Assembly: GCF_030463565.1 (NCBI RefSeq)
Contig: NC_134656.1
Span: forward strand, 2,113,001-2,177,000
Length of the DNA stretch: 64,000 bases
DNA from: Pelecanus crispus
Lineage: Eukaryota; Chordata; Aves; Pelecaniformes; Pelecanidae
Direction of reading: 5' to 3'
Position 1 is the first letter of the stretch, and each line of letters starts with the position of its first letter. The position numbers and the translations under genes are program-made. Positions 49,601 to 63,100 of this stretch are shown one piece after another. Below the pieces are notes generated by a model, which was not told the DNA's origin, made no database searches, and was given only the letters and a program-made list of their open reading frames with translations.

Positions 49601-52600
49601 GCGTGGCGGGGACGGCAGCCTCCGCTCCCCAGCACAAAGGCATTTTCCCTCCCCGCCCCCAGCCCGTGCCTCTCGCGGCCGCTTATTCCTCGCAGCCAGG
49701 TCCGACGCCGAGCTCCCACCCGCCTAAAAATAGATATGGCACCACCTGCACCATCCCAAGGGGTCTCGGGGATTTGGGGGCTCGAAGGGGGGTGGTGGGG
49801 ATGGCAAGAAGGTAAGAGCGAGCATCGCTGGCTCAGCCTGACGGTTGTTGCTGCTGCTGGTGGCTGCGGGTGGGTGCAGGAGCCCCACGTTGGGCTAGGG
49901 GCTGTGCAACCAGGGGCTTTACCCCCCCAAAATTTGCACCCCAGTTAGAGAGGTGGCAGGTGGGTGCTGGCAGCACAGCAGCAAAGCCTCGAACTGTGAT
50001 GGGAAAAATTGCTTTTTATTCTCATTTTGCAGAGGGTGCAAGGCACAAGGGGAGCAGGGGCAGGAGCAGGATCCATCCCCCGGTGCCTCCTTCACTCACT
50101 TGCACGGAGCAGCCTTGCTTCTAGATGTGTTCACGCTGCTAATAAATTAATCACCATGCAATTACTGGTGTGGAGCTGGTGCTCCGGTGTGTCTCATTGG
50201 ATGAATGAGAGATTTCACATTTTTTATTCATTACAGCTAATAATTCTCTTTAGACCATGCAGCACAGGTACGTGGCGCGGTTCAGCCAGGCGGGATGGAC
50301 GTGACCTACACCCGCAGCCACTTCTTCATCCCGAAGGAGATGCCCTTCACCAGGGACGGCCGAGGGGAGCGGGGGGACCCACGCAGGGCTGCTCGGTGCC
50401 GCCGTGGGACGCCCGGGCCGGCGGCTCCCCCGGCGCCCCAGGAGATGCCCCCGCGCCGGCGGGTCCCACGGGGTCCCCCGGGGCCAGGGCCACTGCAGCC
50501 TTGCTGGAACAAAGACTTCCCGAAGAAAGGCGCTTCCTGAAGAGCAAAGGACTCGGGGCTGTGTGTGAGCCCTGCTGGGAGGCTGAAGTCATCTGCTGGG
50601 AAATGCTCCGTGCTTCGCCGGAGCCTCCCTTTGTCCAGGACCCAGCTCAGCGCCCAGTTTCCTTGTGCACAAATAGTTCAGTGGGTCAGGCAGAGCTGGC
50701 AAGCGCCGAGCAAGCCGACCGGGTGCTGCTGGGCGCCAGCAGACGCGGTACGGCGTCTGTCTTAGGAGCATCCCAGCAGCAGCTGCGTGCCTGTACAAGG
50801 GTGACACGTCCCCCGTGTCCCCAGCCAGGGACCAGACTCTTTCCCACCCGAGTCAGGGCAGGTGGAGAACGGGTGGTCGTGGTCCGCTCCAGCCCTGGGA
50901 ATGGCCGGCTCAGCTGTTTTCTGCTCATTTGCTCCTTTTCTTGGCTTCCACCTGACAAGCGAAGGGCACCGGGGACAGTGGGAAGGTGCCCTGGGCCACG
51001 GTGGCTCTCTGCCCTGGGAGCGTGCTGGCCCTAGTGATCGCTGTCTCTCTGCCCCGCTGCCACCCATGCCCACGGGTCCCCGACGGCTGCGGGACTGAGC
51101 TGGGAGCGCGGTGCGGACCGCGCCAGCCAAGCCTGGCAACCAGGCATCGCATCCGAGGAAGCGGAGAAAGTCGTCTGTCTTTTTCAGCTCTTTTCAATAA
51201 CCCGAGGTCAGCCTTGTTTATACAGGATTATAACTCTAACGACAATAGCAATACCCATTGTGCGAGCAGCAAAACCCACAGCTAACCCGAAAAAGCTGTT
51301 TGCTCCGCGCAGGCGCAGCCGTCGCAGCGATGGCCGGAGCCCTTGGTCCTCAGCGGGGCCGTCCTGCCTCCCCTTCCCCTGCCTTTGCCCTGCCATGGCC
51401 CCTTCCTGCACAGCCCTGGCTCGCCGGCGATGGTCCCCCCAGCTCGGGGTGCCGCGCTTCCAGCCGCATCACCCCGTGTTTGCTCCCTGACCCGCTCCCC
51501 CTGAAACCTGGGGTGCAGCCCCCACCCCCCGAGCGTGAGCAAAGCTGCTGCAAATCCCACCCACAGTGCTTAGAGCCGAGCTAATGCCGGGGAAAGGCTT
51601 CGGCTCGGCACGGTGCGGCGCACGGGGAGTGCTGAGCGTGCCGGGGCGCACGGGGCGGGCGTGCTCGGGGCACGCGTGTGCGCGCTGGCTGGAGTCGCTT
51701 CCCCGGCAGCTGATTGCGGCGGCAGTCGTTGCTTTAATACTTGGTTCCCATCGCAGAGAGAGCCCAGGCTTTTAGGAAGGAAAGTCTTACACTTCTACCA
51801 ACTATTTCAAGACTCCCATAAACACATTTTTGGTTCAGCATTAATGAATTACCTCAATGCAGAGCTACTCATGCCAAATACATGAATACAGAGTGTAGAA
51901 AAGCCGCCGAGAAGCAGATTTGGCTGCCATTCAGCTGCTCTGATCGGCACAATTTCTTTTCTCGATTATAGCAAGAAAACGCGCTCTGCCTGTGGCACTG
52001 CGTCCTCCCAGGAACAGGCAGCTGGCCGACAGTTGGGCTGTGCAGAGCCTGGGCACGCCGGGATTATTCTTTGCTTCCATCACTCGAATTGGCAGAAAAT
52101 GCTGCTCGCTGGTGTCTGTGCAGGAGATGCAGCCAAGAACCGGGATCCTGCTGTTTCTGCATGCCCGGGCTCGCTGCTCCGGGCTGCCTGACCTCCTCTT
52201 GGGTGTTGGGGAAAGGAAAGGAACACTGCAATTAGGAGGATTTCTGAAACTGGCTTTTTTGGGGAGGTGGGTCGGGGCTGCCTGCCTGTGGCCCCGCAGC
52301 CATGCGTGCCCACGAGCATCACTTCACCGTGGCCCCTCTCCGTGGAGCAGTGAACCTGAGCCCCCACCCGTGGCCTTGGCGACCGTGTCCCCTGCTTTCG
52401 TCCGACAGCAACAGCTCTCCATGCTGGGGACTTCCAGGAGACGACGTGCCCCCCAAAAGGGAGCGCAGCTCCCCTTTTGCAGAAACCTTTCTCGCTGGGG
52501 CTCTGCTCTCCGCGTTCCCAACCTCCGCGCCCTGCTGGGTGTTTGCTCATCCCTTGCTCTTTGAGCATCATTCGACTGGAAGTACCATGGCTAAAAGGGC

Positions 52601-53167
52601 TTGCGCTACATTGCGGACAAGGATGCTGCTTTCAAGCAGGGGAGAGACAGGGAATTAAGGAAGGCAAGGCAGCGATCACACCTCCGCCGCTTTGCGTCTC
52701 AGTCCTCAGGAGCTCGTCAGCAAGGGCTGAGCTGGTTATTGCCTCTCCACTCCTTAAAATGAAACTCCAGCGGCAGGCGAGCAGGGGAGAGGGGGCGGCT
52801 GGCTGCACCCCTGCACCCACCGAGCCCCGCGGCTGGCAGCAGGAGGGTCGCCCATCCTCTCCCTTGCCGGGAGGGCTGATGCAGCAGCGCAGGGCGTCTC
52901 CATCTGGGAAAGGTTTGCTGTTCTCAAGAGCTGCTGTGGCTCCCGACATGTTTTAACTTAGCGCGAGGCATTACCTCACCGGCCCGCCGCAGATGGCAGA
53001 TGGCAGATGGCTGCTGGCTGTGCCGCGCTCCTCTCTCCCCTCTTCCCGCTTTGTCTGCAGCCCCTGAACCCAGCGCTTTCCACTCGGGTTTCCCACGCGC
53101 TGGCCGGTTTGCTCACAGGGTCCTGGGGAGGGGGGTGCCTGGTTTCTGAGCGTCACCCCAGCCAGGC
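46666..53167. other. Gene-free region upstream of SOX18
   Basis: No exon of TCEA2 or any other known gene was recognised. Contents: T/C-rich stretch 46,740-46,850, A18 tract 47,795-47,812, direct repeats of AAAGCACCCAAAA and TGCCTGGGTGCA at 48,918-48,980, interrupted T tract 49,444-49,493, and AT-rich islands at 50,130-50,260, 51,180-51,300 and 51,720-52,260. The last contains CATTAATGAATTACC, a homeodomain-type motif. Confidence 0.5.
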
Positions 53168-53830
53168 CTGGAGGAAGAGGAGCCCTTTGCAGCATTCCTG
53201 GAGGAAGGGGAACTCTTTGCAGCATCCCTGGAAGAAGGGGAGCCCTTTGCAGCATCCCTGGAGGAAGGGGAGCCCTTTGCAGCACCCCTGGAGGAAGGGG
53301 AACCCTTTGCAGCACCCCTGGAGGAAGGGGAACCCTTTGCAGCATCCCTGGAGGAAGGGGAACCCTTTGCAGCACCCCTGGAGGAAGGGGAACCCTTTGC
53401 AGCATCCCTGGAGGAAGGGGAAACCTTGGCATCATCCCTGGAGGAAGGGGAACCCTTTGCAGCATCCCTGGAGGAAGGGGAACCCTTTGCAGTATCCATG
53501 GAGGAAGGGGAGCCCATTGCAGCACCCCTGGAGGAAGAGGAACCCATTGCAGCATCCCTGGAGGAAGAGGAACCCGTTGCATCGTCCCTGGAGGAGGGGG
53601 AACCTTGGCATCATCCCTGGAGGAAGGGGAGCCCATTGCATCATCCCTGGAGGAAGAGGAACCCATTGCAGCACCCCGGAGGAAGGGGAACCCATTGCAT
53701 CATCCCTGGAGGAGGAGGAGCCCATTGCAGCATCCCTGGAGGAAGGGGAGCCCTTTGCAGCACCCCTGGAGGAAGGGGAACCCATTGCATCGTCCCTGAA
53801 GGAGGGGGAGCCCTTTGCAGCACCCCTGGC
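53168..53830. repeat. 30-bp minisatellite, about 22 copies
   Basis: Unit GCATCCCTGGAGGAAGGGGA-ACCCTTTGCA with point variants and a single one-base shift at about 53,600 (GAACCTTGGCATC). The period is a multiple of three, so each frame encodes a decapeptide repeat, for example SLEEGEPFAA on plus. The repeats end in unique sequence on both sides, and no start codon, splice signal or domain supports translation. Confidence 0.93.
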
Positions 53831-55802
53831 ACCGACTACCTTTGCAGAAGCTCGCAGCCCACCTCCTTGCACGTGGGGTCTCGTGGCCACCCCTGCGTTG
53901 CCAAGGCTTTCACCGCTCAGCAGAAAGGATGAGGATGTGGCTGAGAGCAACCTCGCCTGCATATAGACAGGGAAACCCTCAGTGCCAAAACCAAGTGGAA
54001 GAGAGGAGTTTTAGCTCGGAGGAGGGTAGATGCTGCTGTGGCCCTGTGCCTCAGTTTCCCCATGTGCTGTGCAGGGCACGGGGCAGCCCAGCCCCTCCTC
54101 AGGCCCCTTAGAGACAACAATCTCCCTGGCAAAGGGCAGGATGTATCAGGGTAATTTTGACAGAGTGCTTCTTTCCTGAAAGAGAACAATAATAATAATT
54201 ACAATAATGTTACTAAAGATAAAGAAAATGGCCCGAGAGCTTTCCCTCCCTGCAAGCAGAGGAACAACTTTTGCTTTTCAGTGCTGTATTGGGGACTTAA
54301 AGGGAATGGAAATGACTATGAACGTGCTGCATTTGTAGCTCAAAACCCCAAGAAGTGTGACATCCCCCCCATAAATTGGTCTAAAAATGAGATTTAAAAG
54401 CTCGCCACAGGCAGCATCTCTTTCTTCACTTTTTGATTTCAGAGCATCCTTTGTGCTGCAGCTCAGTGAAAACAGCGGCAAAATCCCCCAGCAGCGGAGC
54501 TGGGGCTTGGGGATGCTGCGAGCGACCGCAGGGGAGTTTGGTGCAGGGATGCAGGGTGGGAGGAGGAGGATGGCACGGACCCCCAGGGATGAAGGCTGTG
54601 CTGATGCTGGGGATCCCTGCAGTTGGTGGGGTGCAGGGGGCCGGGGGCAGGAGGGAGGCGGTGGGGAAGGGCTCTAAGGGAAAGGCTTTGTTCGCTGGCC
54701 AACTGGGAGAGCGCGAGGGCCTCTGGGTTCCAGCGTTTCTCCTCCACTTCTCTCCTGCTGTGCGCGGGAGCCGGGCCAAGGTGGAGCACGGCGGGGTGGA
54801 GCGGGTCCCCGAGGAAGGCAGGGGACGGCCGCGCATTTAGCCCTTAAATTGCCTGGGAAAGCGGCACTATCTTTCCATCTCCCTCCGGAGCTCTTCTCTC
54901 ACCCAAGCCGAGGCTCTTTCCCAGGCTGCTCGCCCCGAACACCTCCACCTCTGCCCTCCTCCTGCCGACCCCTCTTGCTTGGCCCGTTCAGCCTTGCTCG
55001 GATCTGAAAGCGCTCGGGAAGGATAGGCAAAGGCTCACGACAGAACAGCCCTCCGTGGCGCGCTCGAGCCGGAGAAATAAGGTTAAAGGCTCTTATCTGA
55101 TGGAGCCGCAGCCTTGCCAAAGCCTGTTGCTATCAGCTCGGGACACATGTGCTATTGGCAAAGCTTCGGGGACACAATAATACAAACAGTTTTCATTGTC
55201 GAGTCAACAATGATGGGAGAAGGAGCCTGGTGCTATTACCGGTATAAAAGGCGTGCTGTAGGAAAGCTCAGGACAGGAGGATGCAGTGGGGATCAACAGC
55301 AGGGTTTAGTAGATTACAGTTATATTTGTATTCGGGAAGGAGAAACCTTCCATCCCCAGTGGGCTGGAGCCAGAAGGATGGAGCCGGAGGGGGGGGGTTT
55401 AGGCTGTGAGGAAAAACTCTTAGAGCAGCGCTGGAAGCAGCTGCAGCAAAGTGCTGATGGCAGCAGGTTTGCGCGAGGGCAGGAGGCAGGTTTGCAGCGC
55501 GTCAGCCCAAGGTCGCGCTCTGCCAGCTTGTGAGAAGTCACCCAGGGAAAAAAGTGGTGGCTGTAAACGACCGAGCAGGGGTTGCAGGGCGAGGGAGGCT
55601 GCCGCAGCGACAACCGGAGCCTTGCGGGATCCCTCCACACCCTCTCACTACAAAGCCTGTATATATGAAAAAGCCCACGCTGGTGCGTGCGGGGCGGATG
55701 GGCGATTCGGCACACGCTGCACCCAGTCCCTGCTGTCATTTGGGCAGATACGAGGATGGTGGGGAGATCGGTGCCTCCGCACTGGCCAGGGCTGGTACAT
55801 GG
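53831..55802. other. Gene-free region with two AT-rich islands
   Basis: 54,130-54,470 is AT-rich with AACAATAATAATAATTACAA and AAGATAAAG motifs. 55,080-55,340 contains the promoter-like cluster listed next. Between them is GC-rich unique sequence. No gene recognised. Confidence 0.45.
55144..55250 (+). promoter_or_regulatory. Promoter-like cluster: E-box, inverted CCAAT, SOX palindrome, TATA box
   Basis: CACATGTG at 55,144-55,151, ATTGG at 55,154-55,158, ATTGT at 55,195-55,199 and ACAAT at 55,207-55,211 (an inverted SOX pair with 7-bp spacer), and TATAAAAG at 55,243-55,250. Order and spacing suit a plus-strand TATA promoter. No coding sequence with known homology follows. Confidence 0.35.
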
Positions 55803-56062
55803 GACATGGTTTAGTGGGCATGGGGGTGTTGGGTTGATGGTTGGACTGATGATCTTAGAGATCCTTTCCAACCTTAGTGATTCCTAGTTTTTACTTTCAT
55901 TAAAAAATAATCCAGCCACCAAGCCAGGAAACATGAAATTATGACTCTACCCTAAATTGGTTTAGTGGTGGAGTTGGCAGTGTTACACTAATGGTTGGAC
56001 TGGATGATCTTAAAGGTCTTTGCCAAGCTAAATGATTCGATGATTCCATGATTCTATGGGGG
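55803..56062 (+). mobile_element. CR1 LINE 3' end, tandem (dimeric) copy B
   Basis: Same arrangement as at 2,936-3,165: CR1 end, AT-rich linker with AAAAAATAATCCAGCCACCA, second CR1 end with TGGTTGGACTGGATGATCTT and a tail of ATGATTCCATGATTCTATG. Same orientation as copy A, with roughly 10% difference by eye in the shared part. Confidence 0.85.
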
Positions 56063-56439
56063 CCATGCCACACCCGTGCATTCCGCAGGGGGAAGCATCC
56101 TTCCAAAACCTGTGTTGCGTCCCGCCACACTCTTCCTCCTCAGCCTTCCCAGGCCCCTGCCAACCCAAATGGGGGATTTTAGGAGAACACACAGTCCTGG
56201 GCTGGGTCGGATGTGCAGGTGGGATGAGTGGGAGGGGAGGATGAGTGGGATGAGGGCACCGTCCTGCCCAGGGCAGCAGCCCCTCCGAAGCGGTGCCCGC
56301 GGGGCTGCCACGTGCCGGTGGCTGTGCTGGCCCCAGTGCTGGTGCTGTGCCGTGCCCCTGGGACCCAGGCAAGGTCCTGATCCGTGATGCCGCACACCGG
56401 CGAGGGCTCAGAGATGGTGCTTAAGGGATGCAGGACCCA

Positions 56440-57103
56440 AAGGGCAAGATGGTGGATGAAAAGCCGGACATGAGCCGGCAATGTGCGCTCGCAGCCCAGA
56501 AAGCCAACCCCATCCTGGGCTGCATCCCCAGCAGCGTGGGCAGCGGGGCGAGGGAGGGGGTTCTGCCCCTCTGCTCCGCTCTGGTGAGACCCCACCTGGA
56601 GCCCCGCGCCCAGCTCTGGGGCCCTCAGCACAAGGACACGGAGCTGCTGGAGCGGGGCCAGGGGAGGCCACAGAAATGATCCGAGGGATGGAGCCCCTCT
56701 GCTGCGGGGCCAGGCTGGGGGAGCTGGGGGTGCTCAGCCTGGAGAGGAAGGGGCTGCGGGGAGACCTTATTGCAACCTTCCAGTACTTAAAGGGGGCCTA
56801 CAGGAAAGATGGGGACAATCTTTTTAGCAAGGCCTGTTGTGACAGGACAAGGAATAATGGATTTAAACTAAAGAATAGATTTAGATTAGACATAAGGAAG
56901 AAATTTTTTACACTGAGGGTGGTGAAGCACTGGAAGGGGTTGCCCAGAGAGGTGGGAGATGCCTCATCCCTGGAAACATCCCAGGCCAGGTTGGACGGGG
57001 CTCTGAGCACCCTGCTCTGGTTAAAGCTGTCCCTGGCACTGCAGGGGCTGGGCTGGATGATCCCTAAAGGTCCCTTCCCACCCAAAGCGTTCTGTGATTC
57101 TAA
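56440..57103 (+). mobile_element. CR1 LINE, 5'-truncated, about 660 bp of the 3' end
   Basis: Contains the end of CR1 ORF2 (FRLDIRKKFFTLRVVKHWKG at about 56,878-56,937) with the usual GLPREVGDASSLE and QARLDGAL continuation, and the 3' end GGGCTGGATGATCCCTAAAG ... GTGATTCTAAG at 57,103. The coding remnant is broken by frame shifts; this is a dead copy. Confidence 0.93.
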
Positions 57104-60100
57104 GATGGAAGGTCTCCAGCCAGCCGGCTGACAGAGGGCAGGGAGGGGGTGGTCAGCGGATGGGGCACCGAGACACGGTGCCATCCCGCACCCTCGGAGG
57201 TGGGTGGCGAGGTGACGGGGAGCATCGCCTCGGCCATGCCTGTGGTGCTGAGGAAGATGACGCGTGTTCGCCAGCTCTTGTGCCGCGGTGGCAGGGGGAC
57301 AGTGAGCACAAAAGCCCCCACACCATGGCGGGGCTGGAAAGCCAGGCAGGAGGTCAGGAACTTATCAGCTGCTGTCAGCGGCCGAGCGGGGCCGGAGCGG
57401 CCATTCCCACCGGGAGCAATGATGTCAGGCGGCAGTCGCGGCCGGGGGGCAGGAAGCCCGACGCAGCCAGCGAGTCTGTCCTCCTCGGCCTTCCCCATGT
57501 GTTTTCGTGAACAATGCACCCCGCGGCAGGGACGCCGTGAGGCTGGCCCTCCCGTGTCGGGGACACCACGAGGCTGGCCCTCCCGCGCCGCCGGCGGCAC
57601 CGCTCGTCTGCCTTGCACCCGCGCCTCTGCGCCGGGCGCTGCTCCCCACCCGTGTGGGCTGCGGGACGGTGGCTGGCGTTGCACCTTTTGCACGGCGATT
57701 TGGCGCCTCTGCTGCATCGCTGCGAGATCTGAAGGGAAGAAAACGCCGGCGTGCGTTGGCCGCAGCCTGCACCGCGCCGGCACCGCTGTGCTGTCGTGCC
57801 CCTGCCTGCGCGGGCAGGGCTGCTGCCGCACCTCCCTAGATGGCACATCTGGCCCTGGCAAGACACACGTGCGGGGCAGACAGGCTGGCGAGCCCCAGGA
57901 GAAGCCCACGGAGAAAGGACGGCAGTGCCAGCTGCTGGCCTGGCTCTCTCCCACTCCCAGCTCAGCTGGGGCAGGGTAAATACCCGCCTCGAGCATCCAG
58001 CCGCGCCTGCCCGGGTGTCCAAATATTCCATCTGGAAGCGGCAGCAGCCATTACTCAAATGTGCCGAGGGAAAGCTCGGGCAGACTGAGGTGCTCAGCGA
58101 TGCTGTGAGGTGCAGAAGAGCCTCTCCGGGCTGGGGGTCCGCTGGGGCGAGGGGGACCACGAGCCCTGTCCCTACCCTCCCAACCTGGGCAGCTGGGTCT
58201 TAATTTTGCCTCCTGGCCCCATGAGAAGCCTTTGTGAGCCCAGCGGGCACTCGGAGCAGGCCGGGCGATGGCAGCCAAGCTGGGGGCTGCCAACGGGGTG
58301 GCTGGGACGGGGCAAGGCACCTGGTCACGAATGCCCGGAGGGAGAGGGACTTCCTGAGCACATCCAGCTAAAGGATGGCCCCAAGGACTCCAGCTCGGCC
58401 TCTCCCTCCGCTCCCTCCACCCCACCCAGCACACCCTTGTTTTCACAGAGGTGCCTCCTCGCCGGGGACGCTGCAGGCTGCGTTTGCCAGCGGCTGGCAG
58501 CAATGTCCGTGCTGGTGCCGACAGGCCGGCTGGCATGTTTTCCCCCAGGGAGGCTTTAGCAGGAGGCTGTGCATTTCTGGGAATTGTGTCGGGCAGGGAA
58601 GGAGGTTATTGTTCGAGCTGCAAGTGTGCGGTGCGCTGATGAGATCAGGGCTCGGTGCTCGGCAGCGGGGCAGCTGAGCTGTCTGCAGCACTGCTGATGG
58701 GGCGATAAGCGAGAGAAGGCTCTTATCTGTGGTCCCATCGCTGCGGGGAGAGCTGGAGAGCAGAGGGCACGGCAAAACCCCAGTGACCTGGCTCTGCTCG
58801 GCCTCGCCGTGCGGTTAGCATGGGGCAAAGGGGTGTCCAGGGGGTTTCAAAGGGAGCGATGAAGGCAGTGAAGCAGGGAGCACGCCGCCTTCGGCTCTGG
58901 CACGCTGCGGTGCAGCCGCCCACCCTGCTGACTTTGGCCATGCAGACTCTTCCTCCCAGTCCTCCCAGTTCACCCAGCAGCCCCCTCAGGCACACGAATT
59001 CAGCCCTGGGCCTGAGAGACCTGGTAGTTTTTAGATCACGGGCACCCTCGCTGTGGGGGGAACCCGCCCCGCACAGCTCCCTGCAGCCGTGCCGAAGCAG
59101 CTTTCGCTCCAGCCATGGATGGAGGAGGCCAAACGCTGCCTGTCCGCTGCCTGGATTTCACCCTCTGCCTCGCTGGTGGGCAGCGGGAGGTGTGTTGGTG
59201 CAGCCACGGCGTGGGCACCGTCCTCATGTCCCCGTGATGGTGGTGATGGAGGGACTGCCGCGGCCCCCAGACCACGGCTGAAACGCCGAGGGCTGTGTGC
59301 TTCGGCAGGGCGGCTCAGGGGAGGGTATTTCTGAGAAAAGGCCCCTCTGCGCTGCCCCAGCCCTCCTCGCTGAGCCTCTCCTGCCTCCCTCTCTGCCAAT
59401 CGATCCATCTCTCCAGCCCCTCTGAGGTCTCGGTCCCAGTCCTGGCTGCCCTGCCGTGTGCTTGCTCCTTTGCAAGCAGGACACAAGTCCTGCCGACCCC
59501 AAACTCTGTGGGAGACAATATCAGAGCTCTGTTTGCAAAACCGCTGCGAGGAAGGGGCTGGGGGGGGGGTCAAAGCCCTTTGCAATCCTTTACTGTGGGT
59601 GAGCTGAGAGGTGCCACGTTAGCCCATGAGAAGCTAACCATCCTCCTCCTCCTCCTCGGGAGGATGCCTCCCTCCACGCGCCATGGCTTTTGACACAAAG
59701 CAAGTCACGAGAGCCCGAGGAGGACAGACCTGCTGCCATGGAGGGGCACCGCCATCCGGAGAGCTTCCCCACCGCCCTGGTCTGGAGATCGCGCTGGCGA
59801 GCAGGGACAGCATAGGAAATGCTACATGGGAAAGCCCTGTGTGAGAGCCCAGGAGCCCCTGCCTTCCCACAGCAGACTTATCAAGGCACCAGTTCAGAGT
59901 GGCGCTTTCCATGGGCCAAAAGGGAAGTGCATACACACCAGACTTCTCAGGGTCAAGGATGCTGGGCAAGCAGCGAGCCGAGAGGCTGCAGGGGGCAAGG
60001 GAGGGAACCGGGGCGTGGGGAGGGAGACACAAATAGCAAAATGAATGGCTTGAACTTCCTATGTTTTATGAAGGCGAATAAAAGGAGACAAGAGAGGGGA

Positions 60101-63100
60101 AGAAAAAGGAGACCTGAGCGCTTGCACACGCTCTCACGCACACACGGGCCAGCCCGGAGCCCAGAGCCTGTCGGTGGCCCGTGTGGCACAGCAGCCTGCA
60201 CCCACTTGGCCGGCACGGCTCTGGGCCAGCTGCTCCTCTGGCCCAGCGTCCCCCGAGAACACCTCGTGAAGCATGACAGGCTGCTGCTTAGCACTTATTC
60301 CTCCCCGCCGTCCTTATTAGTTTGAACAGCAGCCAGTATGATTAAAATTATTAGAAGGAAGAGATTTAGGGAACATCCAAAGTGTCTTGGAAGAGCATCT
60401 GCAAAGCTGGAGGTCCAAACTCCACCCCGGCGCTCGCAATGAGCAGGGCTCAGGGGAGCCATCATCTCCTCCGCGTCCTCCCTTCCACGCTCCCCGTTTC
60501 GCAGGGTGGCAGGGGCTGGGCTACCACGCGGGGTGGTCCTGGCCACGTTTCCCTCCACGGCTGCTGCCCACTTGCAGCTAAATCCTGCAGGCCTTCCCGG
60601 TGCAGGACTTGTCCCAGGAGGTCCAGATGGCAGCGTCCCCAGGCACAAGCTGCTCACCAGCAGCTCCGGGGCAGATGCGGTGGGAGGTCGTGGGGAGCAG
60701 AGGACACGGAGCCTCTGTGGGCTGCTCCACCGGAGCAGCACGGATGGATCCTGCGATATCTCCTGGGAGCCATGCTGGTTCCTGTTGTGTTAGGAGGGCC
60801 TGTGCCACAAGACGAGGTGTGGAGAGGTTCCTTGGCTCCTCAGAGGGCAAAACAGGATGGTCTGCAAGACAGAAATGCAAGTCACAATTTGGGCCAAATT
60901 TGCCAGGTTTCTTAAGTGTGTGGATGGAGCATTTTGACCTCCAGGGTCAAATGTCCCTGGTTGCCAGGGCTAGGAGCCTAAGGACATTGAACAATTGCAG
61001 TGAGGAGGGGGACAAAATGCTGACGCCTGCCTCTGTTCTGGGGCTGGCACAAGCTCATGTCTAGGGGATCGGTTCTGCTGTCTCCCTCTTCCTCCTCTCC
61101 TAGATTTGAGCTGCCCTGGGTGACTTTACGGTCATCCTCAGGGAGGTCAGTGCTGGGAATGGCTTGACCAGCAGTGCGGGAGGGTGGCCGGCTGCGGGCA
61201 TCCTTGCCAGCGACGCGGTGGCTACTGTGCCAGGTGGAGATGGCCGAGACCCAAAAGCGAACCACCCAGCAGAGCCAGGAGCCCTCCGCCACTGCCAAGA
61301 CAGGCTCACGAGGGTGAAAAGGAGGGGAGATGCATCAAAACCCCTCCCCAAAATCAGCACTGCTCTGGCAAAGCCTACAGCAGCTGCTCCCATCTCCTGG
61401 CTGGTGTTCACAGATGAGGGCTCGGGGTCTAGCAGCTACTTGCCGTCTGTTGCTCCCTGGACGGGGTCTCTCCCTACCAGCTCAGAGCCCAGTGTGTCAC
61501 CCAGGGACAACCAACCTTCCTGTCCCTGCGAGCCGTGACCCCAAGGCTGAGGTCCTGGAGACCTGGGCGCACCCTGGCTCAGGACAGAGCCTCCCCGGGG
61601 GTCTCGTGGTGGGCAGGGGGGCAAGGCTGGGCTCAGGAGAGCCTCTTGTCTCTGCCTTCTCCAAAAGTAGGCCAGATTGAGCCTCCGGTGGTTGGGAGCA
61701 AGAGAAAGGGTGGGGTTTGGTGGCTGATCTCCAAATGAATGATGGCGACTTGAATCTGCTGGGGATACTGGAAGCAAGGAAAGCTCATCCGACTTGATCC
61801 AGCCCATCCACCAGGTCCAAATCAGCTGTGAGTCACTTGGGAAACACTGTAGCCCAGCGGGAAAACCAGGTGAGATTTTGTGGGCTTTTATTTTGCAGCA
61901 AACTCTTCTCCTGGCTCCACCAGCTCTGCCTGCCGAGGGGAGCTGCCAGCCCCCTCACCACGTACAGAGACTTTCGCAGTGCCTCCGGGCGTGCAGGGGT
62001 CAGCTAAAGCCCCCTCCCAACCTCTCCCCCGAGCCCAGCTCCAGCGACGGACTCGCCCCTGCTCTGTTTTTAGCACATTCAAGTAGCTGCTTTCACAAGA
62101 GGTAAAAGAAAGTTCATGGATCCGTTGACAGATCAGCCCAAGCGGGAATTTCTCTGGGAATTCCTGCAATAGCAGGTTGGCTCCCGCGGAGGTGGAGTTT
62201 CCTCTGGATCTACCTCCACCCAGGCTTGGGGAGCGCTCCGGCCACCGGCTCCACGCTCGGGGGGCTGGGCTGAGCGACGCCACCGCTGCTTCCCAGCCAA
62301 GGTCAGCCAAAAACCCTCCCCGCTCTGCAAACGCCTGTCCTGTTAACCCTTGGGAAGAGCGGAGCCGCAGGCTGGCAGGGTTAGGCTGCAGAGCTGGCCC
62401 GTGCCCGCAGGCGTGCAGGGGCAGGGGGCATTTTCTTCTCCTGCCCGGCAGGCAGCGGACGGGGCTGCAGGCGTGAGGATTGCATGCCGTTATGTTCCTC
62501 GGGGACCCGCTGCCAACCAGGCAGTCGTGGGGCCTGGGCAAGAACCGTCCGCCGCGGCGGGAGGCCGGCGTTAGCGGGGTGATGGGTTTCTCGCTCGGAG
62601 GCAGGGAGCGACGGGGTGACGGCGCTCGGCATCGGTGACTGTGCGCTCTGGAATCTGAGACACGTCCCCGGCCATAGTTGTGGTCAGGAACCATCTTCGG
62701 TTGCAGTGATACAAACCACATTCACAGTGGCAGCAGTGCCGCTCGAGCGCGCCTCTGACGCCAAGGACTGGCGTGACCCGACCCCACACACGGGACAGGC
62801 AGCTGCCCGCTTCCAAGGACCTCCAGAAGGTCCCCTTGTTGGGACTTGTTTCCTCCTCCCTCGCAGAGGTGGGCCTCTCCAAAATGGCACCCCCTCGCTT
62901 CGCGGCCAGAGCCTGCCAAGGGATGGAGGCTTTCCAGATGCTGCGGAGGCTCCAGACGGCGGGCTGGAGGGAACTCGCGCTCGCAAACGTGGGGCCAAGC
63001 CCAGAAGTTTCAAGGTAGCTCCAAGCGTCATGCCAGGGAGAGGGTCTGGAGCTCAGGTTTGGCCTGGGGCCACCTCTGCTCCGTTTGGGGACGAGTCGAA

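Noticed and set aside
50009-51034. 341-codon open frame on plus upstream of SOX18
   Set aside because: No recognisable domain, begins in AT-rich sequence without initiation context, and crosses other equally open frames.
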